Below, in pieces: positions 61,831-64,000 of a stretch of DNA of 64,000 nt. The translations under genes and the position numbers were made by a program. Source of the stretch: an uncultured Roseibium sp. Lineage in GTDB: Bacteria; Pseudomonadota; Alphaproteobacteria; Rhizobiales; Stappiaceae. Position 1 is the stretch's first letter. Each line of letters begins with the position of its first letter. The DNA lies in contig NZ_CANMFD010000001.1 of NCBI RefSeq assembly GCF_947496995.1, forward strand, positions 554,692 through 618,691, given 5' to 3'. The notes under the pieces were generated by a model that did not search any database, was not told where the DNA came from, and saw only the letters and a list, made by a program, of their open reading frames with translations.

Positions 61831-61939
61831 GACAGACCCTGCCAAGTTTTTTTTGGTGGTCTATCTTAGTGGCATTCTTCGTTTTTGGTCATCTTCGATA
61901 GCGTTCCTAGACGAGCACCACAGGCCGGAGACAAACGAT

Positions 61940-62107
61940 ATGAAGGCATTTACAATCCGCGCTTTGAAAGAGGCCGGTATCCTAGGTCCGACCAAAGCCT
62001 ACGAAGAAATCAACGCAGGTCGCTTGATTGCCCGGAAGGTCGGCAAAAAGACCGTCATTCTCGAACAGGATTTAAAAGCCTGGCTTGACGCCCTGCCACG
62101 GATGTAG
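61940..62107 (+). CDS. Excisionase-like small DNA-binding protein
   Basis: 55 residues from ATG 61940, GGAG upstream. It reads as a helix-turn-helix of the AlpA/MerR-like excisionase fold: a recognition segment LKEAGILGPTKAYEEINAG followed by the wing RLIARKVGKKTVILEQDLKAWL. A protein of this kind normally directs excision and represses int. Position downstream of int in a tRNA-integrated element supports it. Confidence 0.75.
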   Translation: MKAFTIRALKEAGILGPTKAYEEINAGRLIARKVGKKTVILEQDLKAWLDALPRM

Positions 62108-62274
62108 AGCGGCCAGGGGATCTGAGAAAACCTCAGGTTCGAGTTGCTGGACCATATAAGGAATACGAGTCCAGTACTAAACAAAATCCCCGGTTCGCGA
62201 ACGGTCAGCTTCGACACATTCCGTAAGCGCCGGGGACTTATCTCAAAACCCAGTATCTAAAGGAGCTAGAGACT

Positions 62275-62469
62275 ATGCGTCTTTTAGCAAAGCCTCGCCG
62301 TGCGGTAAATGCATCCCTTCCACTTTTCGATTGGGCGGAACGGCAAACCGCTTCCCGTCGTCCCCTAACCTTGATCAGCCAGCGCCTCCAGGCGCGAACC
62401 GGGTGGTCGGCTAGTAGGTGCGATGCGCACGTTTCAATCCATTTTCCCAATGTGCCGGAGGTGTTCTGA
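62275..62469 (+). CDS. Small hypothetical protein of the element
   Basis: 64 residues; strong AAAGGAGCTAGAG lies upstream of ATG 62275. It is basic and Ala/Arg-rich with no recognisable domain (MRLLAKPRRAVNASLPLFDW). Its TGA overlaps the next ATG by one base (TGATG), so it is expressed with the winged-helix gene. Confidence 0.6.
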   Translation: MRLLAKPRRAVNASLPLFDWAERQTASRRPLTLISQRLQARTGWSASRCDAHVSIHFPNVPEVF

Positions 62470-62780
62470 TGAAAGCTATGCAGACACTTAAAATCAAAGC
62501 GGAAACGGCGCTGGGCTCGTTGGACCTGACCTATTCAGGCCGGAATGCCTGGGCTCTTTCGAAGCTCATTGACGCTGGCGAAAAGGGCTGCACGCCCATC
62601 GACACGCCGGGGCCGCGCTGGAGCGGCTATGTTCATAACCTTCGCGCCGATGGCTTGGACATTGAAACCGTCACAGAGCGGCACGGAGGGCCGTACAAGG
62701 GCACACATGCCCGGTATGTGCTTCGGTCGCCTGTTATGGTCATTTCGCGCTCTATGCCGGAAAGCAAACCGCATGGCTAG
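62469..62780 (+). CDS. Winged-helix domain protein
   Basis: 103 residues. The core SGRNAWALSKLIDAGEKGCTPIDTPGPRWSGYVHNLRADGLDIETVTERHGGPYKGTHARYVL is the short winged-helix domain found in many alphaproteobacterial prophages and islands; the motif spans residues 21-84. It begins in the TGATG overlap with the preceding small gene and overlaps the next gene by 8 bp. Likely a DNA-binding regulator of the element. Confidence 0.8.
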   Translation: MKAMQTLKIKAETALGSLDLTYSGRNAWALSKLIDAGEKGCTPIDTPGPRWSGYVHNLRADGLDIETVTERHGGPYKGTHARYVLRSPVMVISRSMPESKPHG

Positions 62781-63225
62781 GCGCGGTAGAGGGCATGACA
62801 AGAAGGGCCGGAGCAAGCTCGAGCCACAGTACATGAAGTTTCCGTACTCAATGACGCAACACCCGGCTTGGCGGTCACTTTCCGGTAGCGCGCTGAAAGT
62901 GCTTATCGAGATGCGCGGTCGGTACAATGGATCTAACAACGGGAGAATTCGGTTGAGTTTGGAAGACGGTGCGCGGACGCTCAGAATGGGCAAGGAAACA
63001 GTCCGACGCGCGCAACACGAGTTGGAACGCAAAGGCTTTATCGTAAAGATCAAGGAGGGGCAATTCTATGGGCGGCTGGCGGCTGAATGGAGGCTTACCG
63101 ATTGCTCATTTGAAGGGCATCCGGCAACACGCGATTGGCAAATAAAAAAACCGGAAAAAGCAGGCCAAAAAACAAAACGCGGTTCTGAAACGGGTCCATC
63201 GAAGTGGCTAATGGACCCGATCTAG
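62773..63225 (+). CDS. Helix-turn-helix/replication-initiation-like protein
   Basis: 150 residues from ATG 62773. YMKFPYSMTQHPAWRSLSGSALKVLIEM followed by LSLEDGARTLRMGKETVRRAQHELERKGFI is a winged-helix layout typical of phage or plasmid replication-associated proteins. A basic C-terminal tail (KKPEKAGQKTKRGSETG) follows. The 8-bp overlap with the winged-helix gene shows coupling. No nuclease or helicase motif is present. Confidence 0.7.
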   Translation: MARRGRGHDKKGRSKLEPQYMKFPYSMTQHPAWRSLSGSALKVLIEMRGRYNGSNNGRIRLSLEDGARTLRMGKETVRRAQHELERKGFIVKIKEGQFYGRLAAEWRLTDCSFEGHPATRDWQIKKPEKAGQKTKRGSETGPSKWLMDPI

Positions 63226-63360
63226 AACCGAAGGCGCTGGGCGACGTGTATAATGGGCTCGAATTAGAACCGGTGGGACGCTTTTTTCAGTCGCCCTCGG
63301 TTCTGAATCGGGGCGCTGTTATTAAACCATATGGGGGAGCAATCGAAAGAGGGGGGAAGA

Positions 63361-63684
63361 ATGAGGTTGTCATTCGCTTTTTTGGCCTTGATGGCTTTGT
63401 GGGCGCTTTTTGGCAGTCCCCAAAAGACCGTTGCCAATTGGATCTGGCCAGAAACAGCCGCGCCCTGGGAACGAGTGGACGCCTATTATTATCCGAACCC
63501 GAGCAACTTAACTCGGTACCGAAAAAGTTCAGACGTTGGGAGTGTCCAAGGGTGCCGTGATGAGGTCTTTGCAATGGCGGCGGTGGAGAGTGACCCTGAC
63601 TTGCGTCGTGGTGACTACGAATGTGGGGTCGGTGAACTTGAGGGTTTCGCTGGCATGACCGTCTACCGCATCACAGTGCGCTAG
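63361..63684 (+). CDS. Small secreted hypothetical protein
   Basis: 107 residues from ATG 63361, with AGGGGGGAAG upstream. A signal peptide (about 1-24: LSFAFLALMALWALFGSPQ) is followed by a compact domain with two cysteines (VQGCRDEV and DYECGVG), probably exported and disulfide-bonded. Family not recognised. It is the last gene of the element before the right arm repeats. Confidence 0.55.
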   Translation: MRLSFAFLALMALWALFGSPQKTVANWIWPETAAPWERVDAYYYPNPSNLTRYRKSSDVGSVQGCRDEVFAMAAVESDPDLRRGDYECGVGELEGFAGMTVYRITVR

Positions 63685-63762
63685 TGTTTCGATCATTGCA
63701 GGTTTCAGGACTAATATGTTCTAAGCGCAATTTTTGCAGCTCAAAGGGCTAAGGCAATCCGT

Positions 63763-63782
63763 ATTTAGGGATTGTTTTAGGG
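63763..63782 (+). repeat. Right arm-type integrase repeats
   Basis: ATTTAGGG (63763-63770), three bases, GTTTTAGGG (63774-63782). Spacing and orientation equal those of the left pair at 59830-59849. Confidence 0.6.
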
Positions 63783-63837
63783 TCGCCGGATCTTTCAACG
63801 GGAAATGCAAATAGAAACAGCAGCTTGTCATGAAAAA

Positions 63838-63927
63838 TGGCGGAGAGAGAGGGATTCGAACCCTCGGAACGCTTGCGCGCTCAACGGTTTTCGAGACCGC
63901 CCCGTTCGACCACTCCGGCACCTCTCC
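63838..63927 (-). tRNA. tRNA-Ser (anticodon CGA), encoded CCA
   Basis: 90 nt including CCA. Acceptor stem GGAGAGG pairs with TCTCTCC. The anticodon loop is CTCGAAA (anticodon CGA, opposite 63891-63893). A long class-II variable arm (GAGCGCGCAAGCGTTC-like) and the T loop GGTTCGAAT are present. Its 3' end is the attachment site of the element on its left; the gene remains intact. Confidence 0.96.
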
Positions 63928-64000
63928 GCGGTACTTTTGACTAAACGGGTCTCAAGTGGCGCGGAACATAGACACACTGTGCGCGCGCCGCAAGACCGGA

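Noticed and set aside
1-64000. CRISPR arrays, rRNA genes, prophage structural genes, replication origin
   Set aside because: No regularly spaced repeats with unique spacers, no rRNA sequence, and no terminase, capsid, parAB or repABC genes were seen.

Overview
The window is 64 kb of GC-rich chromosomal DNA from an alphaproteobacterium. Gene content points to Hyphomicrobiales, perhaps a marine Stappiaceae-like genus (Roseibium/Labrenzia/Stappia). The indicators are imuA-imuB, an Hsp20-DUF1150 pair behind a ROSE-type RNA thermometer, OpgC, a DUF302/DUF1254/DUF3750 complement, and a metallophosphoesterase-glycosyltransferase pair of the PlcP-Agt lipid-remodelling kind. The genus is an inference from gene content only.

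Layout. (1) 1-4.5 kb: a Fic protein cut by the window edge just inside its catalytic motif, an IS-like/palindromic repeat patch, the imuA-imuB mutasome genes without dnaE2 beside them, and a GT29 sialyltransferase-like gene. (2) 4.8-9.3 kb: the glycerol-3-phosphate ABC operon ugpBAEC behind a three-repeat Pho box, closed by a terminator. (3) 9.4-26 kb: mixed housekeeping and accessory genes: alkylation repair, MFS, LysR, heat-shock Hsp20, OpgC, TPR, DUF302, a 31-codon mini-gene with a sequestered ribosome binding site, an SDR, a voltage-sensor-type K+ channel, a secreted esterase, and a translationally coupled CoA-transferase/ThDP-enzyme pair. A decayed duplicate of the ThDP gene's 3' end lies about 1.2 kb beyond that gene. 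(4) 26-31.5 kb: an AT-richer patch with a GNAT gene and a small membrane protein, then panC-panB, a 434-bp tandem duplication of repeat DNA, and ada.

(5) 31.5-41.6 kb: a complete L-fucose oxidation locus. Minus strand: UxaA-type dehydratase, SDR dehydrogenase, ribose-type ABC transporter and diketo-acid hydrolase. Plus strand: GntR/FCD regulator, aldose dehydrogenase, FucU mutarotase and lactonase. Together these would take up L-fucose and convert it through fuconolactone, fuconate and 2-keto-3-deoxyfuconate to pyruvate and lactate. Two palindromes in the divergent intergenic region are candidate operators. (6) 41.7-47.8 kb: an oxopurine-type salvage/catabolic locus (ABC importer, 8-oxoguanine-deaminase-like amidohydrolase, Fe(II)/2-oxoglutarate dioxygenase, divergent CMP/dCMP-family deaminase).

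(7) 47.8-59.4 kb: an SDR/HxlR pair, an F420-type reductase, a GluR0-like ligand-gated channel with a non-canonical selectivity filter, plcP-agt, a radical SAM protein, a cNMP-sensor/CPBP-protease fusion, an AraC regulator and a DUF1254 protein. (8) 59.7-63.85 kb: a 4.2-kb integrated element between 15-bp repeats, inserted at the 3' end of tRNA-Ser(CGA). It carries a tyrosine integrase, a translationally coupled unknown gene, an excisionase-like protein and four small genes.

The ugp operon and the plcP-agt pair fit one phosphate-starvation response: import of glycerol phosphate, and replacement of phospholipid by glycolipid.
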